From positions 1 to 41,076 of the forward strand of contig NAOQ01000626.1 of NCBI GenBank assembly GCA_002751075.1: a stretch of DNA of 41,076 bases, read 5' to 3'. Both the position numbers and the translations under genes were made by a program. This DNA comes from Ichthyophonus hoferi. Taxonomy: Eukaryota; Opisthokonta; Ichthyosporea; Ichthyophonida; Ichthyophonidae. Numbering within the stretch: the stretch's first letter is position 1; each line of letters starts with the position of its first letter. The notes below the pieces were generated by a model, which worked only from the letters and a program-made list of their open reading frames with translations, did not search any database and was not told the origin of the DNA. This document shows, one piece after another, positions 23,346-35,759 of the stretch.

Positions 23346-24263
23346 ACTTGATCGATACATATATAGTGCCTCATTGGTTGTGTATTTTTAGTGCAAGTTA
23401 TTTTTATAAATTGATTAAATTACCAACCTTGTAGCACTAGCTCCTACCCTACAAGAACATAGATCATTCACAAAGAATTTCCATCAAACTTAACTAAGAA
23501 GTGACGTCTTTTCTCTCTAGTAATGAACAAAAAATAAGAAAAAATAAATTAAAGAAAAAATAGTAAAAGTGCTGTGAACGCTTTGGTTCCAACATTGTTG
23601 TAATTGCATTTGTTTATTCTGATTTAAAGAAAAAGCATTCTTTCCTAATTAGTTTAATGGGAAATTGTTGGCAATTATTTGCCTTTTTGGGCAATAACCT
23701 ACTAACCTATTGAACCCTATTATACTATATAACATAACATATAACCATTGTACTGCATCAAAGCATGTTACATCACAAGCATAATACATAACATAATACA
23801 ATATTATACTATCCATAATATCATACCCTACAATTCCTATTAAAATTAAACAGTAGATTTCTTCTAATCTCACTAAAGATATTTTGGTTATACTAGCTGT
23901 TAACAATATAATACAATACAGTGTATACAATGCAACAGGATATACTGCAATATAATATACATATATAATTATAGCAGCATAGAATACAAAACAAGCACAT
24001 TATATCATACAATATAAGCATATCAACATAACACATCAAACACATATCAATACTTGGAAATAAATAAAAATTGATATATACATACCTACATATATAATAG
24101 CAAGTTTAGTTGCACAACAATAATATTTACTTCCTTTTTGCTTGCCAAGTTATTAAAGGTTTAACTAAACCATCAGACATATACAGTGCACACAGGTTAT
24201 AGAATATATATATATGCATTCAAAAGGATAAGCGAATTATAATTATTACTTATAATGTCAATA

Positions 24264-24269
24264 TTTATT
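24264..24269 (-). terminator. Poly(A) signal AATAAA of the 5-phosphatase gene
   Basis: AATAAA on the minus strand about 30 bases after the stop codon; a very short 3' UTR. Confidence 0.5.
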
Positions 24270-24299
24270 AGATATATAATCAAATGAATATATATACTT

Positions 24300-27200
24300 T
24301 TAAAATAAAGGGCCCAATCCGCGCAAAAAAATTGGAAGGATCCGACCAATGACAATGAGGGTCCACATTACAACAGCCAATACTTTCAGGCCAAACGGGG
24401 TCAATATTTTAACTTTACGACGCGATACCTGATTGGATAGAATAAGAAAAATAAAGGTTAAAAAAAAAGCAAAAATAAAAAAAATAAAAACTTAATTGAT
24501 GCAAATCAATATTTTTCTTCCCATCCATTTACTATAATAATATATATACACTGTTACAAGGTTATTCGTTGCACATTTACCACAATATATTATAATGTAA
24601 CATAATATAATATACTATACTATACTAGAATATAATATCTATGTCTATCTACATCTATCAAGTAGAGGGAAAGAGAGACTCACCATTGGCACAACCGGTG
24701 CTGACTTCAACGATATTGGTTGGATGAGCTGCATTTATCCAATCATCTATCAATATCTTATGATGTAATGTTTGAAAATAGATACTATATGTGCTAGATC
24801 ATTCATGTCTGCCTAAAAGGGGGATAAAATTTTCCCTTTTTGCTACTCTAGATTGGCAATGGATACGTTTATCGATACAATGACATCATAGTATACTTCC
24901 TTATATTACTAATCTAACATTACCTGCCGATCGTATATGTTAATCGCCAAGATTGGTATTTAATCGCTATTTTCCCTCTATGTTGAAACGGTAAAATAGA
25001 GGGCAAGTGCACCTTCTCGCTATTCTAAGCCGTTACCATGACAACGACTCATGTCAGGTAACAGACTATAGTTTAAACAAAACTAGAAGCCCCGGCTCAA
25101 CCACACAGTAGTTAAGCTACACTCTTATAAACACATATTATGTGGTCAGATTGAATTAGGATCAAACTGTAAACTTAACATATATATAGTACACAGGAAT
25201 TAATTTTAATCTGGATCATTACTATGTAGGTTTGATAGAAAAATCTCTATTATTTGTTATTTGATTAACAGCAGACAATAAATCAATAGAACACATGTTA
25301 TATTCTAATACAAACAAATAAACACAAATAAATAAGAAATCATAGTAACAAATTGCACGTGTTACAACACTAGCCAGATAAAATTATCTAACAATAATCG
25401 CCATATATCATCCAATTTACTGCTAAGATGCAGAGTATTAGCAATCTAGCCCTATCTATCACCATTCTTAATTACCTTAAAAAATAGTTATATGCTAATA
25501 ATCATGTATCTACAGGGAGAGTTTAGGCAATAGCATTGACTTATATGGTATGGTATGGTATGATATGATCTGTAATACTATCATATACTAGATTGTAATG
25601 TTTTATGCTATAATGTAATGTTGTGCTACACTGTAGTATATTATAGATTATTATTTTCAGAGAGTCCAGCAATTCCATCATAATATAAAGAACACATACC
25701 TAGCTTCCTCTCTTTCTCCATACATGCGTAAAAACAATATGAAAATGGCAATCAACATTCCAATGACAGTCCATTATACGATAAGCTACATACCTTAATT
25801 TCCATCATAGCATATACAGGTTTATGATCACTCTGAACAATTTCAGGCCAGGAATCATATTTTAGCACAGACACCCCTTTACCCTGGAATTATAATGAGT
25901 TAATTAAAATCATGCATCAATCAGGACTGAAATGATAATTACATTTAATGGCCAATTAAAGCACACAAATGGTTCTATAATTCCTATAGGTGACATAGTA
26001 TCATTGACCATAATGCAGTAAAATCATTGCTTTGCTATAATATTCCAATCAGTTGACTAGGAATTAGGGCACTGTGCCAATGAGAACCATGCAATACATT
26101 AGTGATAATTAAAGATAATTAATAAGAATTAATAATGATTAAAGAGCCTAGTGGGAAAAACAAAGACAGGTTCTAAATGGTTTCACATTATACCCCTCTA
26201 CTAATTATAACACACTACAGTCATTACTTTGTCCGGGCCACATTACTAATCAATTGGTTAATTAAGGTAATACACCAATTACAAGTGATATATTCATTAT
26301 TAACCATAATCATTGGGTACTGTCAGGTCATACTTAAGAGTCTAACACGGAATTGGTACGGGCCTGATAACTTCATATATATAACCTAATTTTATTGCAT
26401 TGCATTATGTTATATGAAACATTAGGATTAATGGGATATATATGTAATCTACCAACCATACATACCCTATAAAGTATACGGTCAGTCCAACTGGGTACTC
26501 GTCTTTTTAATCTGTCCAACCAGAAGTTGGCATTAGGGCGAGAATATATGTATGTATGTACGATACAGTATATATAGGCATCGTCTAAATAAAATAAGTA
26601 AAAGCCTAAACACATTGCACCAATCCCTGTGTACTACCTCTTAATAACGTCTTGGTGACGTATACTCGATTATACAATAACATGTACATAATAATAATAA
26701 TCTTAGTCATAATGTGTTGTTAGGTTGGCAATAGGAACATATGATAATTAACGAATAAGCAACGGGCATTAAACATAGAGTTAATAGAATTAATCAAAAA
26801 TGAGTGAGAAGGAAAAATAGTATAAACTAATAAGTTTATGTATATAAAATTAGTATATCTATATATAGTAATAGTCGGAGGTAGATAGACATGTAATAGA
26901 AATATACGTACCAATATAATAATAATATAAGTGTTTTACTGGACAAAATCATAATATAAACCAATATTTTTTTGCATATAAAATTAATATATCAATATAT
27001 TTAATAATATAATACCAAGTGTGCGTTTTATTGGTCTCAATCTTAATATATGCCAATATCTTTATGCTTATAAAAATATACAACTATATATATAATAATA
27101 ATAATAATAGAGATAAGACACACACAATATAAAAGTACTTAATAATATAATTGTAATGCAAGCGTTTTACTGGATATAAATCATGCACCCAACACTCACG

Positions 27201-30200
27201 AGGTATCATATGTATCTAATGTTCCTTGGTCGAACTTGAAAGTGGGAGCAAATTCAATTGGCTTTTCATAAAACCCAGTTAGCACTAATTTGTTCTTTTG
27301 GGCCACCGATAGCTGTTAAGGAAGTTAATTAACCAATTTATTAGAAGAACATTTGAAGCATTGGTGTATATATTGCTATATAAGTGTATATACCATTGGC
27401 TATTCCATTTTAAATACTACAATTAAAAATTACTGTAATGATCTTACTGGGTAAATACTGTATCTTAATTAATAAAATAATGAGTGTAGTAGTATATACG
27501 TATATATAGGGAATAGAGGCAGGATAAGTACAGGGATCATTAATCGATAATAAAAAAATAATTAATATAACGTAACATTCTTGCATGAGCCAATGGCTAT
27601 AAGGTATGTTAACTGTAGGGTCAATGTAGAAGTTGGAAGGCAAACTACATATCGGTACAACTCGACTATATATGGGTACACATTATATATCCTCCAATTA
27701 TCTCCTTTCTAAGCATGATCTATTTATAGGACAATTTGAAAAGAATCAATCACTGTATGGTAATGACAGCATACACAGAGCACGCCCAAATAAATCAGCT
27801 ATTATCATGAGATAACTGGACAAAACTATATTTATACACCAATAATAGCATGGTAATATAGAATAGCAACCCACTAACATGTAATAGCAGAAATACGGTA
27901 ATATAATAGCAACATATATGTAAACATGCACACACTACACTATCCTACTATACCATACTATCTCATACCTACACTATCTTACTATGCCATACTATCTCAA
28001 ATCTAGACCATCTTATACTGTCTTACATTATCATACCAGATCACACTCTACACTATCCTGCACCAGCCTACTATACCATAACTACATTACTATACTATAT
28101 AATACTATGCCATACCTACACTATCATACTATATCCTACCTACACTACCCTACTCTATCATATTATATCACACTATACCATACCTACACTATCATACTAT
28201 ATCATACCCACACTACAATACTATATCATACCTACACTATCTTACTATACCATACTATATCCTACCTGATCATACCTCCGTAGCTCTAAGTGCTTGCCGT
28301 CCTGTATCATCTTTACTGTTGTATCATAATCTTTGTTGACTCTGTAGTTCAAATCACCCAGTACAATCACATAGCTGATAGAGAGAGAGAGGGAGATAAA
28401 GATAGAGATAGAGATAGAGAGATAGAGATAGATATAGACCTATTCAGTACCATTGCTATTATTTATAGGTAGGAGTATTGTTATTATAGGCATTTACCAG
28501 TGTTAATTACACACCTATATATATACCTTATATACCTACATGCACACATCCACTTACGCAAGTGAAAGAAACTGGACTGCCTTAGTCAAGCTCAACCATC
28601 TTATCATTATATTTTGTTTTTATATATATATTATATATTATATTATATCATATATTCTTGTTATGGTTTAGTTAGGTGTATTATTATACATATTTACTAG
28701 CTCTAAATATGTACCTGCAATATATACCTACATATACATTTAGAGAAAAATGTTTATATTAGTCTAACTATTTGCAAGTAAATATATCAATGCGATGCGT
28801 GGAAGTTCTATCCGAAGGTAGAACTCATACGCTTGTAGAAGTGTATGAATATCACAGGCGTATTGTTATATATATATGCATATTATGTTGTTTTAAGTTA
28901 ATGTTATGTAAAAGGTTATAAATCTCATTAAAACATTTTAAAACAAAATATTTGCACAAATATTTAGCTCATAAAGTGTTAAATATAAAATCTAGAACAT
29001 TGTTTTGACTTCATAGCCGTCGTCAGTGTTCCTTATGATCTAACTATATAAACGTTTTCTTTCTCTAGATTTTATATTAAACATTTGATAAGCTAAGTAT
29101 TGGCGTGAATATTTTGTTTTTCAATTTTGCAAATAAAATTTATAACTTTTTTAGATTATTAACATTAATGATTAAAAAACTTAATATACATAAGTATAAC
29201 AATACACTAGTGATATTCATACATCTCTACCCTCTGATAGAACGTCCACGCATCACATTGGCATATTTACTTACAAATAGTTAAACTGAACGTAAAAACA
29301 CCTAGCATATATAATTTGGTTCTTTAACTGTATATGCATATATACCTAAACGCACGTACCTGTGAAACATAAAAGTGGCTTGAGGGTCATTGTCAAAGCG
29401 CATCTCATTAACTATCTTATTGTAATCTTTCTCCCTCTGTAGCACTCTCTCACTATGGGCACTAAGATGCATGTTCACCATACACAGGGTCTGGCCCCCT
29501 AGCCGTACACGGATACCAACAGCCCCTTTATTAGGCTGAGGTATATGTACGTGTATGTGTATGTATGTATGTATATATGTATGTATGTATAATGTATAAG
29601 AGAGAGTGTGTATGCAATGTTGCGGATCAGTATAGTGGGATATAAGATAATACAATGTAATATAATATAATGTAATATAAGATGATAAAATAGGATAATA
29701 TGCAATATAATATTATAAGAATAGGTAGAACAAAGTAAAACCAAGAAAGATAAACAATTATATAGCACAGCAAAATAAAGAAGGGCAAGAAGAGTGCATA
29801 ATGTATATCTCTCTATGCCCATCTATCTCTATTGTCTTTATATTTATCTCCAAACATACATTCTTGATGTATAACTATTAATATAATATGCAAACATGTA
29901 AATTAATTAGTATGCAATCTAGCAGATACATACATACTATCCTATATTATCAAATGTCAAAGTATATAGTAAATCAATTTAAGTCACTACCACCCAATAA
30001 ACATGCATTCATAAATGAATAAAAATTATATCCTACCGAATTCATTGCTCCACAGCTCACAATAGCTCGACTAATCCCGGACACGTAATGTGAGAGATCT
30101 GATAGGATGTACATCATAATCACCAATCCAGCCATATATTCCACCGCAATCTAAGGAATTATTGGTTATTATAGAGATATAAATATATAATTGGGGGATG

Positions 30201-33200
30201 ATTCATGCGATATAATTTAAAAAGATATTTTTTTTCAGAAGAGTAATACGGCTATAGATCTAAATTACCAAAAAAGTCAATTTGATACCATTAATCGCAT
30301 ATTGACCGTAGATCACACCAATTAATAGTTATGAATAGTCGAGCCATATATAGATATTGACATTGTGGTAGCCATTCAGGTGGTGGGAGACCTTTCTGTA
30401 GGAATCTCATCGAAGGAGCATCTGATTAAAGATGTTAGTGGGTAATGTAATTGGTTCATTCATTTTAACTTTGCTACTTTTTGCTATGATTGGCAGAAAA
30501 AAGTCAAATCATATCATATATTCAGTTAAATTATATTATAATTCATTAAATTAAATTATTTTAGTAGCTAATTAATCGTTTTAAAACGATACTCAGTGGT
30601 TATTTCCCGCTAATACCAGATAGAGAAGGGACGGTTTTTGCATAAAAAATAATTGCATTAAAGGTCTAGCTCTTTTTATGCATCTTTCATACTACTATGG
30701 ATACCTTGACTTTCTGTTGACATACACATACCCATACATACATCTATTATACATACATACATATATATGCATGCCTCCCACCCTCCCACCTTAGATAATA
30801 CATACTCTCATAAGATCAACCTTTGAGACTTTTAAAAAAACCAATGCACCACTAATACACACCACCTAATTTCCTCTCAAGACATTTTCACCCAACCAGC
30901 TATGTGTACCAGTTTAACTTACCAGTGAACGCCTTTATTCATCTTTAACAAGATGTTTTCATGCCGTCAATATATATATATATTAACATTGTATGATAAA
31001 TAGGCATCCAATTTGTTTGCAAGCAATTATATTTCTTCCCCTAAAGCATACTTAAAAATTGCTTAAAACTCAACTTACTAATGAAAATTCTTGTTTAGTT
31101 TCCAAGGCCATACTAATAGAATGTATCCAAGTGTTCACAAGCGGTTCGTTTTCCATCAGCAGACCATATACATCGCATTGAATTTCCTGTAAGCTGAGAG
31201 GAAGGAAACGGTTATCTGATGTTATGTTATAATAGGCTATAGGAAATGATTGACCATTAAATACACAACTAATTATTATATGAATAAATGGTGTACGATC
31301 AACATTCGATACTTAATGGTTATTGGCGTACATATTTTAAACGTAACAATTTAAAATGATTTAAACCTTTAGACTATTGGGAAAATGGAGAGGAATATCG
31401 TAAATAGGTATATACAAGTAGAGAAAATGAGAAAGAAATGGAGAATATGCACGTGCATACAGACATATACACACAACATAAATACATGTACATACAAATA
31501 TATATACTTAGATACATACCCTACTATTACCAGGTGAGCATCATTGGCTAATTCCGTTAGTTGTTTAAACTCAAGCGGTGGTTGGGTGCTGGCTACATTC
31601 CAGGTCACCGTTGCTACCCTATAGCAACACACGTTATTACTAGAAATTTAGTGCTGTATTTTTTTAAAAAATTATCATATATATACATATATATATTCAA
31701 GTAGATGTATATATGATATTTTTATTAACACGTGTGGGTTGACATACATTTACATATTTATCTACATTGCATATATACAAGTAAATATATTTTTCCGCAT
31801 TGGTTCTAAGTATAAATATATATCTAAAAATATACACCTCTTGGCATATATGCATACGTATATATATAAGCATACATACAATGCTTATTTTACAACCTTT
31901 TATTCCTTATATATATTCTTACAAAAGGTTTTCCCACCGTCTGTCTGTTCCAGTTATTCCACTCTTAAAACGACCCCATTATGTTATGTATATAAAATCA
32001 AGCATACACCAATTAATATACATAAGTACAATTATACGACTTATAACATGTATACTTACACATATAGATACATAAAAATAAACTAAAATAAACACACATA
32101 TCAAATATAAATATCAAATATAAATATAATAAGTAATTCAATAGAGTTCAATGAAAGCATTGTTCATGCACTAAGGTATAAGACATGAGAAGATTGGGCT
32201 GTAAGATAAAAACAAAAGACAAATCAAAACGCACTGTAAGGTATCAACGTTAATTATTTCAGATGTCGCCATATTTACTGTAATAATCTCTTTATTTTAT
32301 ACTCCTCTTCCTAACTTTATTTATATAAATACAACAAAAAGACAATAAGGTAAATAAGTAAGGGGTTGTTTAAACAAGATATTTGGTTATGATCATTTAA
32401 TCTTATGTGCCTTTACAATTGTATAAGATGTCTGGAAAATAATTTGTACAACTACTGATAAACGCCAAGCCAATATGATATTATAACAAAAATTAGAAAA
32501 TCAATAAAAAATGTCTATAATATAAAATTGTGCAATAGATTAATTAATTAATATATTTTTATTCCTAACTGGCTTATTGTATATAAAAACAGTTAAGATA
32601 ATTGTATCCATTTAATCATCACACTTGAATTTAAGATGCCGATTAGGATCGCATAGTAATAACGTTACTATTTTTATTCCTAATTAGTTATGATGTATTA
32701 TGTGTAACCATGTTAAATTCTACATTAATATTGGATAAGTTAATTGAAGGCAACCACTAAAGAAGCCGATTGAGACTGAGAAGCTGGTTTGGCATATAGC
32801 AATAGTTTAGTATCAGGTTTAATAAAATTGTAAGGATATATATAGTAAAACTATCTTGTAATTTAATAATTAACATGTTAAATTATTAATTGTTATATAA
32901 ATGTCAATATACATTTTACTGATACTATATACTAAATACTATATTTTCATATATATGCATGCAAATACCTCAATTATTTATGACTCCTTTAAAGTGGAAT
33001 TTAAACTAAAATAATCAATCGGATCTATTTTCCGAATCAGCTGTTCAGGCATCCTCTCTAGTATCTATGATATAATTTCCGATTAACGGAAGGAGAAGTG
33101 CGCAAATTAAACGCTGGCTGCTTGACTTACTGGAGTATATCCTGAGAAAGAACAACATTGGTTTTCTTTTCCTTAACCCGCGGACTGAGGTATGGTCTTA

Positions 33201-33921
33201 GTTGACGGCTCATACTAAGAAGAAAAACGGATTATTTAAATTGTTTTTTTGATGATTACTAATGAACTGAGTAGGCGTTATGTAGTCCTCCACCGATGTA
33301 CTGACCAGTTAGTATGTTTAATCTAATCTGGTAGATAGAGATTTATTTATGCAATGAAATTATGTATTGGTACCTATGCAGTGTTGTATAGCTTTACCGT
33401 AAACTCGCGTGTTTCTCAAATTTAAAAACATAAAGGGATTAAGAATTGGGTTCTAAGTTAGTTAATTAGAAAAGCCCTACGCTTTAAAAGCTCATAGTGA
33501 GGCTTGATCTAATGGGTATCGGTAATCTAATCATATCGAAATAAAACTTATCAGCTACAACTATCTATTTATAAGTATCGCACCTAATTGTCCAATGAGC
33601 CTTAACTGTAAGTAATTAAAGGATGGATAAAGCTAACCAGTGAGATAACGCAGTGTAGTGCGAGGTTAATTACTCTGTCACTAATAAATTAAAATAATTG
33701 TCGCGGATTTCCGGCACCGCTTGTGGAATTTGAGTTAAGAACCGTCTTGGACTCGCTCCAAGTTCCCGCCGCTTGTTGGAGGTAGATAACACCCCGCTGG
33801 ATGTTCTTGATCGTTGTACGATAAACGTATCTCTCCTACTAAGCACTAACGAATCTCCCTCGTCGCTTGAGCTTGATTCTATTATTACTCTTCTTTTTTC
33901 TTTAAAGCTAATTTGCTTCAT
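24300..33921 (-). CDS. Inositol polyphosphate 5-phosphatase (INPP5K/INPP5J-like), C-terminal membrane anchor
   Basis: Twelve minus-strand exons, all GT-AG and in one frame: 33682-33921, 31923-31963, 31520-31618, 31079-31193, 30037-30150, 29360-29535, 28266-28374, 27200-27312, 26466-26511, 25794-25883, 24684-24728 and 24300-24428 (1317 bases, 438 residues). It should remove the 5-phosphate from phosphoinositides or inositol phosphates. Catalytic-domain landmarks are all present: VTWNVAS (98-104), GLQE (127-130), NKGAVGIR (205-212), NMHLSAH (224-230), LGDLNYR (267-273), TYDTS (332-336), RRVPSWTDRILYR (339-351) and SDHKPV (369-374). The N-terminus is serine/acidic (ESSSSDEGDS, CK2-like). After the domain there is no SKICH region; instead SRRKVK is followed by a hydrophobic stretch (about 410-431) and the stop. 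Catalytic exons are certain; the first two exons (weak gtgaca donor) and the last two rest on frame agreement only. Confidence 0.92.
24974..25003. repeat. Small perfect hairpin in 5-phosphatase intron
   Basis: CCCTCTAT (24974-24981) pairs with ATAGAGGG (24996-25003) across a 14-base loop, next to the start of interspersed repeat copy 2. Confidence 0.6.
25028..25375 (+). repeat. Interspersed repeat, copy 2, inside a 5-phosphatase intron
   Basis: Same family and orientation as 22211-22550. It lies between the exons at 25794-25883 and 24684-24728, on the strand opposite the gene. Confidence 0.7.
27940..28265. repeat. Minisatellite, ctacactatcatactatatcatac type, in intron
   Basis: About 325 bases of imperfect units (tacactatc, atactatatcatacc, ccatactatc). 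It reaches the donor of the exon at 28266-28374, so on the gene strand the intron begins directly with the repeat. Confidence 0.85.
28378..28440. repeat. (GATAGA)/(GA)n tract forming the polypyrimidine tract before an exon
   Basis: On the gene (minus) strand this reads as 60 bases of tct/atct units ending ctatcag at the acceptor of the exon 28266-28374: a repeat doing duty as the pyrimidine tract. Confidence 0.8.
28751..29300. mobile_element. Foldback/MITE-type DNA transposon in 5-phosphatase intron
   Basis: Long inverted repeat: left arm about 28751-28996, right arm about 29064-29300, loop of about 67 bases. Matching stretches include ctaactatttgcaagtaaatat, gcgatgcgtgga-gttctat, tgtatgaatatcac, tattgttata and aatataaaatctaga. 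The arms are imperfect but pair along almost their whole length. It holds no coding text, so it is non-autonomous. I could not define a target duplication. It lies in the intron between the exons 29360-29535 and 28266-28374. Confidence 0.82.
32384..32475 (+). mobile_element. LTR fragment of the TRIM-like family (fossil)
   Basis: Matches the central LTR block: ctggaaaataatttgtacaa followed by a tgataaacgccaagccaat-type segment. Strongly diverged; it lies in the long second intron of the 5-phosphatase gene. Confidence 0.42.
32858..32892. repeat. AT-rich near-perfect palindrome
   Basis: aatttaataattaa-catg-ttaaattattaatt folds on itself. It is short and AT-only, so it may be chance. Confidence 0.45.
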
Positions 33922-34150
33922 TATCTAAACAACGGACCGATGAGTTGTCTAAATATATTTTAAGCTTTAAACTTTGCTTTCCATATACCGGTTTTTGAAA
34001 CTCCACCGATATCTTTTTAGCCGTCTAATATAAAATCGTTTTTACACATTTTCGTCCAATTAAACTATTGCATGCGTGATCTTTTTTTTTACTCCCGGGA
34101 TAATTAGATCCAATAGAATAATTGTACACATCCAACACATCTACTATTAT

Positions 34151-34236
34151 GTCTAAGCAGATTCTCATTCGTCTTTGTGCATATTTTAACAATGTCTATG
34201 AGGATTCTCATTCGCCTTTGTGCATACTTTAACAAT
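34151..34236. repeat. Tandem duplication, two 43-bp units
   Basis: 34151-34193 and 34194-34236 differ at a few bases; both contain attctcattcg.ctttgtgcata. They lie about 230 bases upstream of the 5-phosphatase ATG. Confidence 0.85.
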
Positions 34237-34323
34237 AATTTCATTTACTAACTTAAAATTACAACATCAATCATATTTGAAATTCGTATTTCATGACATA
34301 ATAACAACCAAGCTCATTTACTT

Positions 34324-34436
34324 GGTTACGGCAATTAGCAGCAAGCACCCCATCTCGTCCGATTTTGAAAGTTAAACTGCTATGGGCATGGTTAGTACTG
34401 CAGGGGGGGACCATACGGGAATACCACGTGCTGTAT
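34324..34436 (+). pseudogene. 5S rRNA-like gene copy (probably a pseudogene)
   Basis: About 113 bases align along the whole eukaryotic 5S rRNA: GGTTACGGC at the start, CCCATCTCGTCCGAT, the A-box region GAAAGTTAAACTGCTATGGGC, GGTTAGTACTG, GGGAATACCACGTGCTGTA, then a run of seven T that fits a Pol III terminator. It is a few bases shorter than the usual 119-121, with changes in conserved stems and an eroded 5' half, so a functional rRNA is unlikely. It could be a dispersed 5S pseudogene or a 5S-derived SINE head. A partial second copy follows. Confidence 0.78.
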
Positions 34437-34544
34437 TTTTTTAATAATTTTATTATAGATAATACGAAGTAATATATTAAAAATACAGTGTAATATACTA
34501 TAAGGGAATAGAAGAGACGATGTAATACAGTATAAAGTGTAGTG

Positions 34545-34598
34545 TGGCCAGTAATGCTGAAGGAGAACACACAGAAATACCACGTGCTGTATTTTTTT
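34545..34598 (+). pseudogene. Second, 5'-decayed 5S rRNA-like copy
   Basis: GGCCAGTAATGCTG...AGAAATACCACGTGCTGTA plus T-run matches the 3' third of the copy above. The identical cacgtgctgtattttttt stretches are 156 bases apart, so the two look like a decayed tandem pair. Confidence 0.62.
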
Positions 34599-35395
34599 AT
34601 TTGATTAATAATCAAGATACAGATACTACAATATAATAAAACATGAAATGAGTGTTATAACATATGTATAGCGTGGCTGCTCTTGTAATAGGGCATCACG
34701 CAGCAGGAATGGTATATGCAACGTTTATTATCAAGTAATTGGTTAAATATGTACGCAATACATGGTGACGTATTTTGCAATGTATTTTAACGTTTACTCT
34801 TTCATTCTATCGTGTATTAAGCCATTTTAAAAGAAATGGTTCCAATTTAACTCTAATTTAATTTTATCTTTGATTATCACTATCCTATAATAAACATTTT
34901 AAAGAGCATAGAATATTAGCGAAGAAATCTTAATATATGAAGGCTTATTATGGCCACATGAACATTGTTTGCCTAAATCTACACATACACATTATATATA
35001 TACAAACCTTAATTAAGATAATGAATGACAGTGTTTTTTAATTTTAATTTTATTCCATTTTCAGGGATGCATACATATAAATACATATAATTTTACGTAT
35101 ATTCACATCAAAGTATCTATATAAACCAAGTATCTGGTTCGGTGATAATCCCTGCTCTTTTCAGGGCCAAAGTGATTTTAATAGTGGCATATGAGTTTCT
35201 ACTGCTTGTTGAAAATACTGAATTATATATTTGAAGTAATAAGGACAGATATAGACAAATTTCAATTTATATCCTCCCAAATTAATACTCATGTGTATAT
35301 TTCCCTTTAAGGAGTCATGTTTTAATATTTATAACATTTAACACCTTTTTATATTAATAATTATTAATATTTGCGATTACGCTGAACAGTCAGTG

Positions 35396-35759
35396 TTGTT
35401 ATATTAAGCTAGTACGTGTTTAGATTAATTAATTATCTCGTGTGGATTACCTAATTACTAATCTCTCATTGATTGGTTAGTATTATTGAACTGAGAATTA
35501 TTAATCAGTTAAGGATCATTGGATTGGAGTTACAAGACTATTAAGTGGTATGTTTTAATTAATAGGAATTAGCTTTTACAAAGTCATTATGGCTATCGAT
35601 TAGATCGTCATTAGGAAAAGGCTTGTACCGCTAATCCAATGATCCTTAACTGATTAATAATTCTCAGTTCAATAATACTAACCAGTCAATGAGAGGTTAG
35701 TAACTAGGCAATTCACACAAAATTAATTGATCTAAACGCGTAGCTTAATATAATAACAA
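35396..35759. mobile_element. Second foldback element (long inverted repeat), intergenic
   Basis: Left arm 35396-35525 and right arm 35632-35759 are near-complementary over about 130 bases (aaggatcattggatt / aatccaatgatcctt, ctgagaattattaatcagtt / aactgattaataattctcag, ttgttatattaagct at the outer end), with a loop of about 106 bases. No coding text; the outer sequence differs from the element at 28751. Likely a non-autonomous DNA transposon. Confidence 0.82.

Noticed and set aside
27984-28283. 99-codon plus-strand frame of repeated YHTIS text
   Set aside because: Translation of the intronic minisatellite on the antisense strand of the 5-phosphatase gene.
31628-31665. agtgctgtattttttta near the 5-phosphatase exon at 31520, like a 5S 3' end
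   Set aside because: Only about 14 bases match and no upstream 5S text follows; likely chance.
31739-32086. Plus-strand frames of about 90-115 codons
   Set aside because: Low-complexity I/Y/K text in an intron; the plausible coding piece here is the minus-strand exon 31923-31963.
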